Shown: positions 1-5,994, numbered from the stretch's first letter. The stretch: DNA of 8,361 nt from B8-G4 sp033720735 (GCA_033720735.1 JAWWBX010000198.1:1-8361), one strand, 5' to 3'. Program-made: numbers and translations. The notes: generated by a model not told the origin, from the letters alone.

Positions 1-224
1 AAGGCCTCGTCCTTACGAATGGCGAGACTGGGCCGGTTTTGATAGTAGATGTCATCCTCAAACGGGATGAAGGTATTGAGCCCGTCATTGCCACCGGACA
101 ACTGCAGTACCACCAGGATGCGCCGATCCCGCAGGTCCACGCGGTCAAACGCATGCAGAAAACGCGGCATGAACAACGCTGTAGAGACCAGAGATGAAGA
201 CTTGAGAAATGCACGGCGATCCAT
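1..224 (-). CDS. DUF1501 family secreted protein, N-terminal fragment
   Basis: Only the first 74 codons lie in the window; the rest continues past the left edge. The start is ATG at 224-222. The N-terminus carries RRAFLK at residues 3-8 followed by a hydrophobic stretch, which looks like a twin-arginine (Tat) export signal and is usual for DUF1501 proteins. Next comes the family hallmark VVLQLSGGNDGLN (about residues 44-56) and then FIPFEDDIYYQNRP. DUF1501 proteins are predicted exported members of the alkaline-phosphatase/sulfatase-like group, and their substrate is not established. The gene starts 10 nt after the stop of the upstream DUF1800 gene, so the two are almost certainly cotranscribed. 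This pairing recurs in Bacteroidota, Planctomycetes and Proteobacteria. Family assignment is firm; function is unknown. Confidence 0.9.
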   Translation of the reverse strand, partial: MDRRAFLKSSSLVSTALFMPRFLHAFDRVDLRDRRILVVLQLSGGNDGLNTFIPFEDDIYYQNRPSLAIRKDEA

Positions 225-234
225 ACGATGAGAT

Positions 235-1536
235 TTAACACATTTGATATTCGGGAAGGGCCATGATCCTGGCGATCCGGGTTTGTGTGGTCTTGAGGTC
301 AAATTGAGCGAGCTTGCTGATATCGCAGGGGACACACAGCAGCCGTTCGGCCAAAGACGCAATAGAATGGGGGCCGTAGCGCTTGTCAATCCGGCGTTCA
401 GGTACGTTAAACCGCGGCGACTCATTGAGCAATGCCTCCAGGCGGCTGGGCGGGCTGAGCACCAGGAAGGGTAGATTGAGCCGGATGGGTAGGGTGGCAC
501 TGTTGATCCAGCCCCGGCCCGCGGGCCACCCGGCCACCGACGGTGGCCTGAATGCGAGTTGACCCATGCTGGCGAGCAGACGGTTGATTGCCTTGTGCCC
601 CTCGGGTCGAACTTCCAGGGCGCGCATCATCCCGACGACCAGTTCGACCGGTGATTTGATCCTGGTGCCGTACAGCGCCGGGTCATAAAACCAGTCACGC
701 TCAAACAGATGCCGCATCACGGCGCCGATGTGATAGTCATTGGAGCGCATCACATCCGCGAGCTCCTGGACCCGGACTGGATCGACCTCTTGATGGACGA
801 AGTAGCGGAAGATCTTCGTGGCAAGAAAGTGGGCGGTCTGAGGTCGATCGAGGATGATGTCGATGATGTCTGTGCCGTCCCAGTCACCGGTGCGACCCAT
901 GAATGTCTTTCGTCCGAAATCGTGCTGTCCCTTGCGGAATACAAACCGGCCACGCAGGTCCGAGCTCCATCCTGTAAACGCACGGGCGGCCTCCTGCACA
1001 TCCTGCTCCGTGTAGTGGCCCCGCCCGATGGTAAACAGCTCCATCAGCTCACGTGCATAGTTCTCATTGGGGTGATCCTTGCGGTTTTGTTGGTTGTTGA
1101 GGTAATGCAACATGGCCGCGTCCTTGCTGATGGCGACCAACAGGTCCCGGAAATACCCCAGGCCATATGTACGGAGCGTCTGCAGTTGCCGTTGCGCCCA
1201 GCCCGGGAACAGGGTCTGGCAGGCAAAATGATCGTGCCAGAAGAGGGCCATCTTCTCACGCAAGTCCGAACCAGCCGGGAAGGCCAGGAGGTCGAGCCAT
1301 TCGGCCCGCAGCTGCCGCATATTCTGACGGTTGAGTTGCCGGCGTTCCTCAGCCGATGACATCATCATTTGGACGCGGTCACCTTCTTGCAAGTCAAGCT
1401 CCCGCATCGTTTCCTCAACTCTGAACAGACGATCCAGTAGTGCGGAGAGGTCGGGTGCCTCGCCGGAAGTTTCGGTGCTGCTCAATCCAAAGCCGGCCCG
1501 CCAGGCCAGATGTTTGACTGCTTCGAACGATGCCAT
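235..1536 (-). CDS. DUF1800 family protein
   Basis: A protein of 433 residues if started at the ATG at 1536-1534. The same frame also has a TTG at 1554-1552, six codons earlier. I prefer the ATG because HLAWRAGFG then falls close to the N-terminus, as is usual in the family, and because the TTG would sit inside a possible TAGGTTGC promoter element (1558-1551). Family hallmarks, numbered from the ATG, are the HLAWRAGFG start, FWHDHFA (about 99-105), NENYARELMELFTIG (157-171), the following AARAFTGW, and the GQHDFG segment. The biochemical role is not known. DUF1800 genes commonly sit directly upstream of DUF1501, as here (10-nt gap), which suggests a joint exported or envelope function. No clear signal peptide is visible. 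The gene is divergent from the thioredoxin gene. The family call is secure. Confidence 0.92.
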   Translation of the reverse strand: MASFEAVKHLAWRAGFGLSSTETSGEAPDLSALLDRLFRVEETMRELDLQEGDRVQMMMSSAEERRQLNRQNMRQLRAEWLDLLAFPAGSDLREKMALFWHDHFACQTLFPGWAQRQLQTLRTYGLGYFRDLLVAISKDAAMLHYLNNQQNRKDHPNENYARELMELFTIGRGHYTEQDVQEAARAFTGWSSDLRGRFVFRKGQHDFGRKTFMGRTGDWDGTDIIDIILDRPQTAHFLATKIFRYFVHQEVDPVRVQELADVMRSNDYHIGAVMRHLFERDWFYDPALYGTRIKSPVELVVGMMRALEVRPEGHKAINRLLASMGQLAFRPPSVAGWPAGRGWINSATLPIRLNLPFLVLSPPSRLEALLNESPRFNVPERRIDKRYGPHSIASLAERLLCVPCDISKLAQFDLKTTQTRIARIMALPEYQMC

Positions 1537-1715
1537 CTGCGATCTGCTTTGCAACCTATGACGGTACCCGCCCCACGATGTTTAACATGGCGTGGCGTTA
1601 TTTTTCTGTTAAAGGGGGAGTGGAGTCTCTGAAATGCCGTCCTCAAGCGTCTTCACGATATGCATAGGCACGCGATTTGCCGTATCTTGGCACGTCCATG
1701 CCACAACCGTAGGAT
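1537..1715. promoter_or_regulatory. Divergent intergenic region with a 7-bp inverted repeat
   Basis: This is the spacer between the divergent DUF1800 and thioredoxin genes; no gene is visible. It contains TTTAACA (1581-1587) and its exact reverse complement TGTTAAA (1607-1613), separated by 19 nt. The right arm runs into a purine-rich stretch (AAAGGGGGAG). A perfect 8-bp palindrome TATGCATA lies at 1659-1666, and a small TGGCA/TGCCA hairpin at 1688-1703 lies just before the thioredoxin start. For the minus strand, TAGGTTGC (1558-1551) could be a degenerate -7 box for DUF1800. The 7-bp repeat could be an operator serving either gene, but short AT-rich repeats can arise by chance, so this is a weak call. 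Confidence 0.3.
1683..1690 (+). promoter_or_regulatory. Candidate Bacteroidota-type -7 promoter box
   Basis: TATCTTGG matches the Bacteroidota -7 consensus TAnnTTTG at all but one fixed position. It lies 25 nt upstream of the thioredoxin ATG at 1716, a normal distance for a short leader. I do not see a clear -33 TTG element at the expected spacing, so the call rests on the -7 match and its position. An AGGA (1711-1714) sits only 1 nt from the ATG, too close to act as a conventional Shine-Dalgarno sequence, which fits the reduced Shine-Dalgarno use of this phylum. Confidence 0.45.
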
Positions 1716-2882
1716 ATGAAGAAACTGATCAGTCTCACATTGTTTTGCGCAACCCTCAGCTTCACGTTTGCTCAGGGCATTGATTTCTTTCAGGGCAAAT
1801 GGGACGAAGCCTTGAAACTGGCGCAGGAACAGAACAAGCTCGTCTTTGTCGATGCGTACACCACCTGGTGCGGTCCTTGCAAGAGGATGTCGGCCCAGGT
1901 CTTTCCTCAGAAGGAAGTCGGCGATTATTACAATGCCCATTTCATCAATATGAAACTCGACATGGAGCGCGGCGAAGGGCTGGAATTCCGCAAGAAGTAT
2001 CCGGTCTCGGCCTTTCCGACGTTCTTCTGGATCGACGGGGACGGGCAAGTGGTCCATACCACGAAAGGAGCACGGCAGGTCAAGGACTTTATCGAGTTGG
2101 GTAAAACGGCGTTCGGGAAGTATGATGGCAGTGCCAAATTCAAGGTGCAGTATGATGAAGGCGCCCGCGACTACGAAACAGTGTACAATTATGTGGTGGC
2201 GCTGAACAAGGCCGGCAAGTCGAGCCTGAAAGTCGTCAATGACTACCTCAAGGAGCAAACCGACCTGACAACGCCGGAGAACCTGCGGCTGATCCTGGTC
2301 GGTGCTCACCAGGTCGACAGCAAGATCTTCGGTTACCTCGAAGAGCACAAAGCCGCACTGATCGGACTCGAAGGGGAGGACACGGTCAACAAACAGATCC
2401 GCGCTGCCGCGAATGAAACCGTGCAACGGGCAGCGAAATACGAGAGCGCGGATCTGCTGGAGGAGGCCGTCGCGGCCGTGCGCAAGCACCTTCCCGATGA
2501 AGCCGGCCAGTTCGAGGCCGAAAGCGGGATGACTTACGCCAAGGGGGTCCGGGACGCCGACATGTACTACGGCTACACCAAAACCTACCTTAAGAAATAC
2601 GCCGGTGATCGCGCCGGCAAATTGCACGGGATCGCCGTGACGATCATGAAGCAGTTTGCGTCACACCCCGAGTTGCTCAAGCTCGGCGAGGATGCGGCCC
2701 GCCGCTCCGTTGAAGTGCGCTCTACAGACAAACGCCTCGTGACTTACGCAACACTGGTCTATCTCAACGGTGATAAGAACCGTGCCGTGAAGATCGTCGA
2801 CGACGCCATCGAAGCCGCGCAGGCCGAAGACCGTCAATCCCGTGAGCTGATCATGCTCAAGCGGCGATTCTCGGCGTCTTAG
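1716..2882 (+). CDS. Exported thioredoxin-fold protein with helical C-terminal half
   Basis: A protein of 388 residues. Residues 1-20 form a signal peptide (MKK, hydrophobic core, FAQ end), with likely cleavage near 20/21. No convincing lipobox is present, since Cys11 lacks the usual context. Residues about 25-125 are a thioredoxin domain with VDAYTTWCGPCK (active-site Cys52 and Cys55) and the cis-proline in SAFPTF (Pro101). Both catalytic cysteines are present, so a thiol-disulfide oxidoreductase role in the periplasm is expected. Residues about 130-388 are strongly helical and charged, consistent with a TPR-like repeat domain, but I cannot assign a named family. The gene has its own candidate promoter and is divergent from DUF1800. 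It ends 13 bp from the convergent PIN toxin gene, with no obvious terminator between. The partner protein is unknown. Confidence 0.88.
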   Translation: MKKLISLTLFCATLSFTFAQGIDFFQGKWDEALKLAQEQNKLVFVDAYTTWCGPCKRMSAQVFPQKEVGDYYNAHFINMKLDMERGEGLEFRKKYPVSAFPTFFWIDGDGQVVHTTKGARQVKDFIELGKTAFGKYDGSAKFKVQYDEGARDYETVYNYVVALNKAGKSSLKVVNDYLKEQTDLTTPENLRLILVGAHQVDSKIFGYLEEHKAALIGLEGEDTVNKQIRAAANETVQRAAKYESADLLEEAVAAVRKHLPDEAGQFEAESGMTYAKGVRDADMYYGYTKTYLKKYAGDRAGKLHGIAVTIMKQFASHPELLKLGEDAARRSVEVRSTDKRLVTYATLVYLNGDKNRAVKIVDDAIEAAQAEDRQSRELIMLKRRFSAS

Positions 2883-2895
2883 ACCGCACACGTTC

Positions 2896-3306
2896 CTACA
2901 ACAAGCGGTGCTGGAGAAACTCATCTGCGGTCATGACCGCCAGAGTTGATGGATGGAAATCCCGCACATTTCGGGTCACGATCGTGGTACAGCCTGCTGA
3001 ATATGCTGCGTAGGAGTTGATGGCATCCTCCTTATCCTTAAAGCTCGAGTCGAACGCCAGTTGGTAATCGGTCCGTTCGACCGGGATGAATTCAAGGAGA
3101 AGTAAAAGGCGGGAGATAAAGCCGGTAGCCACTTTTTCCGAGTTCTCTCTTGACAGCAAGTAATAGACGTTGGTCAGTACCACCGGTGTGGTGCCTCCCC
3201 GGAGATCGCCATCGTGGATCAAAGTGAGGAGGTCGGCGGCAGCGATATACCAGGGGTCGCGCTGCCACGCCACATCCAGCAGAACGTCCGTATCCAGGAA
3301 GATCAT
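2896..3306 (-). CDS. PIN-domain toxin (VapC-like, PIN_3 type)
   Basis: A 136-residue PIN-fold protein, the likely ribonuclease toxin of a type II toxin-antitoxin pair. Motifs are FLDTDVLLD at the N-terminus (Asp5, Asp7), TNVYYLL (Asn46), FKDKEDAIN (Asp91, Glu93, Asp94) and TRNVRDF (Asp116). This order and spacing match the PIN_3 type, whose acidic residues bind the catalytic metal ions, so the active site looks intact. The start is the ATG at 3306-3304, whose A is also the last base of the antitoxin TGA (TGATG). That overlap argues for translational coupling and against the TTG one codon upstream. The natural target RNA cannot be read from sequence; VapC relatives cut tRNA or rRNA. It is the last gene of its operon and converges with the thioredoxin gene. 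Confidence 0.88.
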   Translation of the reverse strand: MIFLDTDVLLDVAWQRDPWYIAAADLLTLIHDGDLRGGTTPVVLTNVYYLLSRENSEKVATGFISRLLLLLEFIPVERTDYQLAFDSSFKDKEDAINSYAAYSAGCTTIVTRNVRDFHPSTLAVMTADEFLQHRLL

Positions 3307-3548
3307 CAATCCAGGTACTTGGATTTGAGATAGGCGAGTTTGGCCTGTCGGTCGTCGTCCGGGGGTGACGGTGTTTTGGCGTATCCAATCAACTCAGCAA
3401 CCGCCGATGGATACGTCGTTTCTTCGGAAGTCATGAGGCGAATCAGGTAATCTTCCACCAGGCGTGACACGGTGGTATTTGAACGCTTGGCATACCGCTT
3501 CGCGGCTTCACGCACGGTTTTATCGATACTCAACGTCAGTTTTGTCAT
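3306..3548 (-). CDS. DUF6364-type antitoxin (ribbon-helix-helix-like)
   Basis: An 80-residue protein immediately upstream of, and overlapping by one base, the PIN toxin. The N-terminal half (MTKLTLSIDKTV, then AAKRYAKRSNTTVSRLVEDYL) is the typical beta strand plus two helices of a ribbon-helix-helix DNA-binding fold, and it resembles DUF6364 antitoxins. The C-terminal part (about 45-80) is proline-rich and charged and probably wraps around and inhibits the toxin. The start is the ATG at 3548-3546, which lies inside the palindrome CATACGTATG. Such antitoxins normally repress their own operon, and three evenly spaced TACGTA sites sit at and upstream of the start. The toxin-antitoxin assignment is strong; the exact family label is from memory of the motif pattern. 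Confidence 0.85.
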   Translation of the reverse strand: MTKLTLSIDKTVREAAKRYAKRSNTTVSRLVEDYLIRLMTSEETTYPSAVAELIGYAKTPSPPDDDRQAKLAYLKSKYLD

Positions 3549-3593
3549 ACGTATGTGATTTTCATCGTACGTATATTATAATGATGATACGTA
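3546..3593 (-). promoter_or_regulatory. Triple TACGTA operator of the toxin-antitoxin operon
   Basis: Three copies of the 6-bp palindrome TACGTA lie at 3548-3553, 3568-3573 and 3588-3593, exactly 20 bp apart (about two helical turns, so on the same DNA face). The first is extended to the 10-bp palindrome CATACGTATG and covers the antitoxin start codon. Between the second and third sites is an AT-rich block with ATTATAAT (3575-3582). Read on the minus strand it contains TATAAT (3580-3575), a possible -10 element. I saw no other TACGTA in the window. The natural reading is an array of RHH dimer sites through which the antitoxin, alone or with the toxin, represses the operon. The sites are directly seen; their use as operators is inferred. 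Confidence 0.7.
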
Positions 3594-3609
3594 ATTCAGA
3601 GTTCCATAT

Positions 3610-3649
3610 CTCACCCACTCGAGCCCTTTCGATCCAACGTCCTGAGTTG
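3610..3649 (-). pseudogene. Vestigial second copy of the comM 3' end
   Basis: This 40-bp stretch aligns without gaps to 3726-3765, the last 12 codons, stop and flanking base of comM, at 30 of 40 positions and in the same orientation 116 bp downstream. Read in the same frame it encodes QLRTLDRKGSSG and a TGA stop, against QLRTLDREGWSG and TGA in the intact gene, so 10 of 12 residues match. Several differences are synonymous, which points to real coding descent rather than chance. Upstream codons of the copy (ETGWITGEE) are only weakly similar to comM. It may be the remnant of a duplicated comM, or a displaced gene end left by insertion of an element between the two copies. Confidence 0.6.
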
Positions 3650-3710
3650 TTCCTCGCCGGTAATCCAACCCGTCTCAATCAATCCGGCAGAAGGCTCGGA
3701 ATGACAACTC
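3644..3710. repeat. Hairpin-like intergenic repeat between the two comM ends
   Basis: The outer arms GAGTTGT (3644-3650) and ACAACTC (3704-3710) are exact reverse complements. Inner arms GCCGG (3656-3660) and CCGGC (3684-3688) extend an imperfect stem, with a loop of 23 nt. On the minus strand the two sides read GTCATTCCGAGC... and ...GCGAGGAA. This resembles a type of dispersed intergenic repeat I recall from many environmental bacterial genomes, but I cannot verify that here. The left arm overlaps the comM vestige. The stretch 3549-3726 otherwise holds only the toxin-antitoxin operator region. It could be a small MITE-like element or a transcript-end structure for comM; there is no T-tract to make it a classical terminator. 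Confidence 0.4.
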
Positions 3711-3726
3711 CGTTCTTCAGACATAC

Positions 3727-5286
3727 TCACCCGCTCCAACCTTCTCTATCCAATGTCCGAAGCTGGATGGCCTCCGCGAGATGCTCGATCCCGATCTCCG
3801 GCGACCCTGCCAGATCAGCTGTCGTGCGTGAGACCTTCAGGATGCGGTCATAGGCCCGCGCCGACAGCTGCAGCTTCTCCATCGCGGTCTTCAGCAGGGT
3901 CAATCCCGCCTTGTCGATGGCACACACCTCGCGCACCATGCGGCTGGGCATCTGGGCGTTGCAGTTGACGCCCTGGCAGTCGGCAAACCGTTCAGTTTGC
4001 ACCTTCCGCGCATTTGCGACGCGCTCGCGGATCTGTGCGCTCGTTTCGGTGGGCACGTCTGCGTGGGTCGTGAGACTGTCGTAGCTCACCGGCGTCACCT
4101 CTACGTGCAGATCGATCCGGTCGAGCAGCGGGCCGGAGATGCGGTTGAGGTAGCGCTTGATCGTGCCGGGAGCACAGACACAGTCTTTATCAGGGTGGTT
4201 GTAGTAGCCACAAGGACAGGGGTTCATACTGGCGATAAGCATAAAGCTGGCTGGAAATTCCACCGCGATCCGCGCCCGGCTGATAGTCACCTTCCGCTCT
4301 TCCAGTGGTTGACGCAGGACTTCCAGTGCCGACCGTTTGAACTCGGGCAGCTCGTCAAGGAACAGCACCCCGTGATGAGCAAGTGAGATCTCTCCGGGAT
4401 GGGGATACGAGCCGCCGCCCACCAGAGCCACGTCGCTGATCGTGTGATGGGGGGAGCGAAACGGCCGCCGCGTGATCAGCGCACTGTCCTCGGCCAGCAT
4501 GCCGGCCACCGAGTAGATCTTGGTGGTGTCGAGTGATTCGCGCAACGACAGGTTGGGCAGGATGGTCGGCAACCGCCGCGCCAGCATGGTCTTGCCGGCT
4601 CCGGGAGGCCCGATCAGGATGACATTGTGCCCGCCGGCAGCGGCGATGGTGAGTGCACGTTTGATATTTTCCTGGCCCTTTACGTCACTGAAGTCAATGT
4701 CGTAGTCACTCACGGTATCCTCAAACAGCTCGCGCGTGTCACACGATAACGGCTCCAGCAGAACGTCTCCGTCGAGAAAGTTGAGTGCCTCGGAAAGTGA
4801 TTCGATCCCGTAGATCTCGAGACCGTCTACGATAGCCGCCTCACGTGCATTTGCACGTGGCAGAAGGAGCCCCTTGAAGCGCTCGTTGCGCGCCTGGATG
4901 GCAATCGGCAGGGCGCCCTTGATGGGGCGCAAGGTACCATCGAGTGACAACTCACCCATCATTACATAATCGGCGAGCCGGCTGCCATCGATCAGCCCGG
5001 TGCTGGCGGCCATCCCCACGGCGATCGGGAGATCATAGGCACTGCCCTCCTTGCGCACATCGGCCGGTGCCAGGTTGACCACCAGCTTGACAAAGGGTAT
5101 GCGTCTGCCGATATTCTTCATCGCGGCGAAGATGCGCTGCCGGCCCTCCTTGACAGCGTTGTCGGGGAGCCCGACCATGAAATAGTTATTCTGCGAGCTG
5201 CCGATCGGACCGCCGGCATTCACTTCGACGGTGATCGTGCGCGCGTCGACGCCGTAAACGGCGCTGGCAAAGGTCTTGGTAAGCAC
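3727..5286 (-). CDS. comM: ComM/YifB family Mg-chelatase-like AAA+ ATPase
   Basis: A 519-residue protein of normal family length. ComM is a hexameric helicase that promotes branch migration during integration of DNA taken up by transformation, as shown for Vibrio ComM. Domains in order are an N-terminal ChlI/Lon-protease-like fold (about 20-175), an AAA+ Mg-chelatase domain (about 195-395) and a C-terminal lid (about 405-510). The AAA+ domain has Walker A GPPGAGKT (226-233), Walker B VLFLDE (307-312), and a cysteine cluster CPCG (357-360) with CVC (369-371) that probably binds zinc. The C-terminal domain ends AEAIQLRTLDRE. The start is GTG (5286-5284); an in-frame TGA nine codons upstream leaves no ATG, and MLTKTFASAVYGVDA matches the family N-terminus. 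ORF6N ends 43 bp upstream on the same strand, so readthrough is possible. A decayed copy of its 3' end lies 78 bp downstream of the stop. Confidence 0.95.
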   Translation of the reverse strand: MLTKTFASAVYGVDARTITVEVNAGGPIGSSQNNYFMVGLPDNAVKEGRQRIFAAMKNIGRRIPFVKLVVNLAPADVRKEGSAYDLPIAVGMAASTGLIDGSRLADYVMMGELSLDGTLRPIKGALPIAIQARNERFKGLLLPRANAREAAIVDGLEIYGIESLSEALNFLDGDVLLEPLSCDTRELFEDTVSDYDIDFSDVKGQENIKRALTIAAAGGHNVILIGPPGAGKTMLARRLPTILPNLSLRESLDTTKIYSVAGMLAEDSALITRRPFRSPHHTISDVALVGGGSYPHPGEISLAHHGVLFLDELPEFKRSALEVLRQPLEERKVTISRARIAVEFPASFMLIASMNPCPCGYYNHPDKDCVCAPGTIKRYLNRISGPLLDRIDLHVEVTPVSYDSLTTHADVPTETSAQIRERVANARKVQTERFADCQGVNCNAQMPSRMVREVCAIDKAGLTLLKTAMEKLQLSARAYDRILKVSRTTADLAGSPEIGIEHLAEAIQLRTLDREGWSG

Positions 5287-5329
5287 GGTATAACGGTTTA
5301 TATAGGTGGATCAATCGCATGCTGGTTCG

Positions 5330-5860
5330 TCAGGTTGGATGGAAACCAATCCGCTTGCGCTGCTGTACGCTCTCGCGCTCGTCCTGCTCCTTCACGAGCT
5401 GTTTGATGTACGCGTACAAAGTGGATAATTGTTGATCATGCTGCCCCAGTTTGGCCTCGATCGCACTGAGCTTGAGCAACAGATTCTTGTGTGTCAACAG
5501 GATCTCACGCATCCGGACAAAGATCCGCATGATCTGAATGTTCATCTGCACGGCACGCTCGCTTCGCAGCACACTCGAAAGCATAAGCACCCCGTGTTCT
5601 GTGAAGGCCATTGGTGGGTACCGCGTGCCTCCGTGGCTTGAGGTCACGATTTGTGACCTCAAGTCCGCAAACTCGGACGTGCTCAATTCAAACATGAAAT
5701 CAGATGGGAACCGGTCGGCATTTCTGCGGACGGCCTGTTTCAGCACTTTGGTTTGAACGCCATACAGGTTAGCAAGATCCCGGTCGAGCAGCACCTTCTG
5801 GCCTCTGATCGCGTGAAGCTTGTCGAGGATCATCTCGTCGGAAATGGCAGCCTGCTTCAT
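5330..5860 (-). CDS. ORF6N domain-containing DNA-binding protein
   Basis: A 176-residue protein. Residues about 9-98 form an ORF6N domain: ILDKLHAIRGQKVLLDRDLA, then LYGV, RFPSDFMFEL (50-59), LRSQIVTSS (67-75) and AFTEHGVLMLSSVL (85-98). Residues about 115-165 form a leucine- and glutamine-rich helix likely to be a coiled coil for oligomerisation, followed by a basic tail (QQRKR). The ORF6N domain was first described in phage and DNA-virus proteins and is related to KilA-N DNA-binding modules. Chromosomal copies are common in Bacteroidota, often as isolated accessory genes, with no proven role. The start is ATG (5860-5858), preceded by a weak GGTGA. No phage genes are adjacent. An 18-bp palindrome about 120 bp upstream may be its operator, and a perfect inverted repeat lies within the coding sequence. 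Confidence 0.9.
   Translation of the reverse strand: MKQAAISDEMILDKLHAIRGQKVLLDRDLANLYGVQTKVLKQAVRRNADRFPSDFMFELSTSEFADLRSQIVTSSHGGTRYPPMAFTEHGVLMLSSVLRSERAVQMNIQIMRIFVRMREILLTHKNLLLKLSAIEAKLGQHDQQLSTLYAYIKQLVKEQDERESVQQRKRIGFHPT
5637..5663. repeat. Perfect 11-bp inverted repeat inside the ORF6N gene
   Basis: CTTGAGGTCAC (5637-5647) and GTGACCTCAAG (5653-5663) are exact reverse complements around a 5-nt loop GATTT. The repeat encodes the DLRSQIVTSS stretch of the ORF6N domain, so part of the symmetry may come from the conserved peptide. A perfect 11-bp arm nevertheless requires specific codon choices. In RNA it would form a stable hairpin about 200 nt into the message; in DNA it could be a binding site for the protein itself. 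The structure is certain; any function is inferred. Confidence 0.6.
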
Positions 5861-5976
5861 ATCAGGTCACCGGATTGACGGTCCGTGATGATTCTGACTT
5901 CGGCAACTATGAAACAGTACAGGCTCAGGCAGAGGCCTGAACGGGGTTTCGCGAGCATGGGGTTGCGGTTTACGTG

Positions 5977-5994
5977 TTGCTATCAAGATAGCAA
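5977..5994 (-). promoter_or_regulatory. 18-bp palindromic operator overlapping a -7-like box
   Basis: TTGCTATC (5977-5984) and GATAGCAA (5987-5994) are exact reverse complements around a central AA. Read on the minus strand, the centre contains TATCTTGA (5990-5983). This has the same TATCTTG core as the candidate promoter at 1683-1690 and resembles the Bacteroidota -7 box. A repressor dimer bound here would block a promoter reading toward ORF6N, about 120 nt downstream. AT-rich sequence flanks it upstream (5993-6004). The palindrome is certain; its role as operator and promoter is inferred from position. Confidence 0.5.

Noticed and set aside
709..1359. Plus-strand open frame of 216 codons opposite DUF1800
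   Set aside because: It lies entirely antisense to a well-supported DUF1800 gene and shows no domain motif; it is a by-product of GC-rich codon use.
1653..2627. Minus-strand open frame of 324 codons opposite the thioredoxin gene
   Set aside because: The plus strand encodes a signal peptide and an intact thioredoxin active site; the antisense frame is valine/leucine-rich with no recognisable family.
2883..2895. Terminator between the convergent thioredoxin and PIN genes
   Set aside because: Only 13 bp separate the stops, and no stem with a T-tract is visible on either strand.
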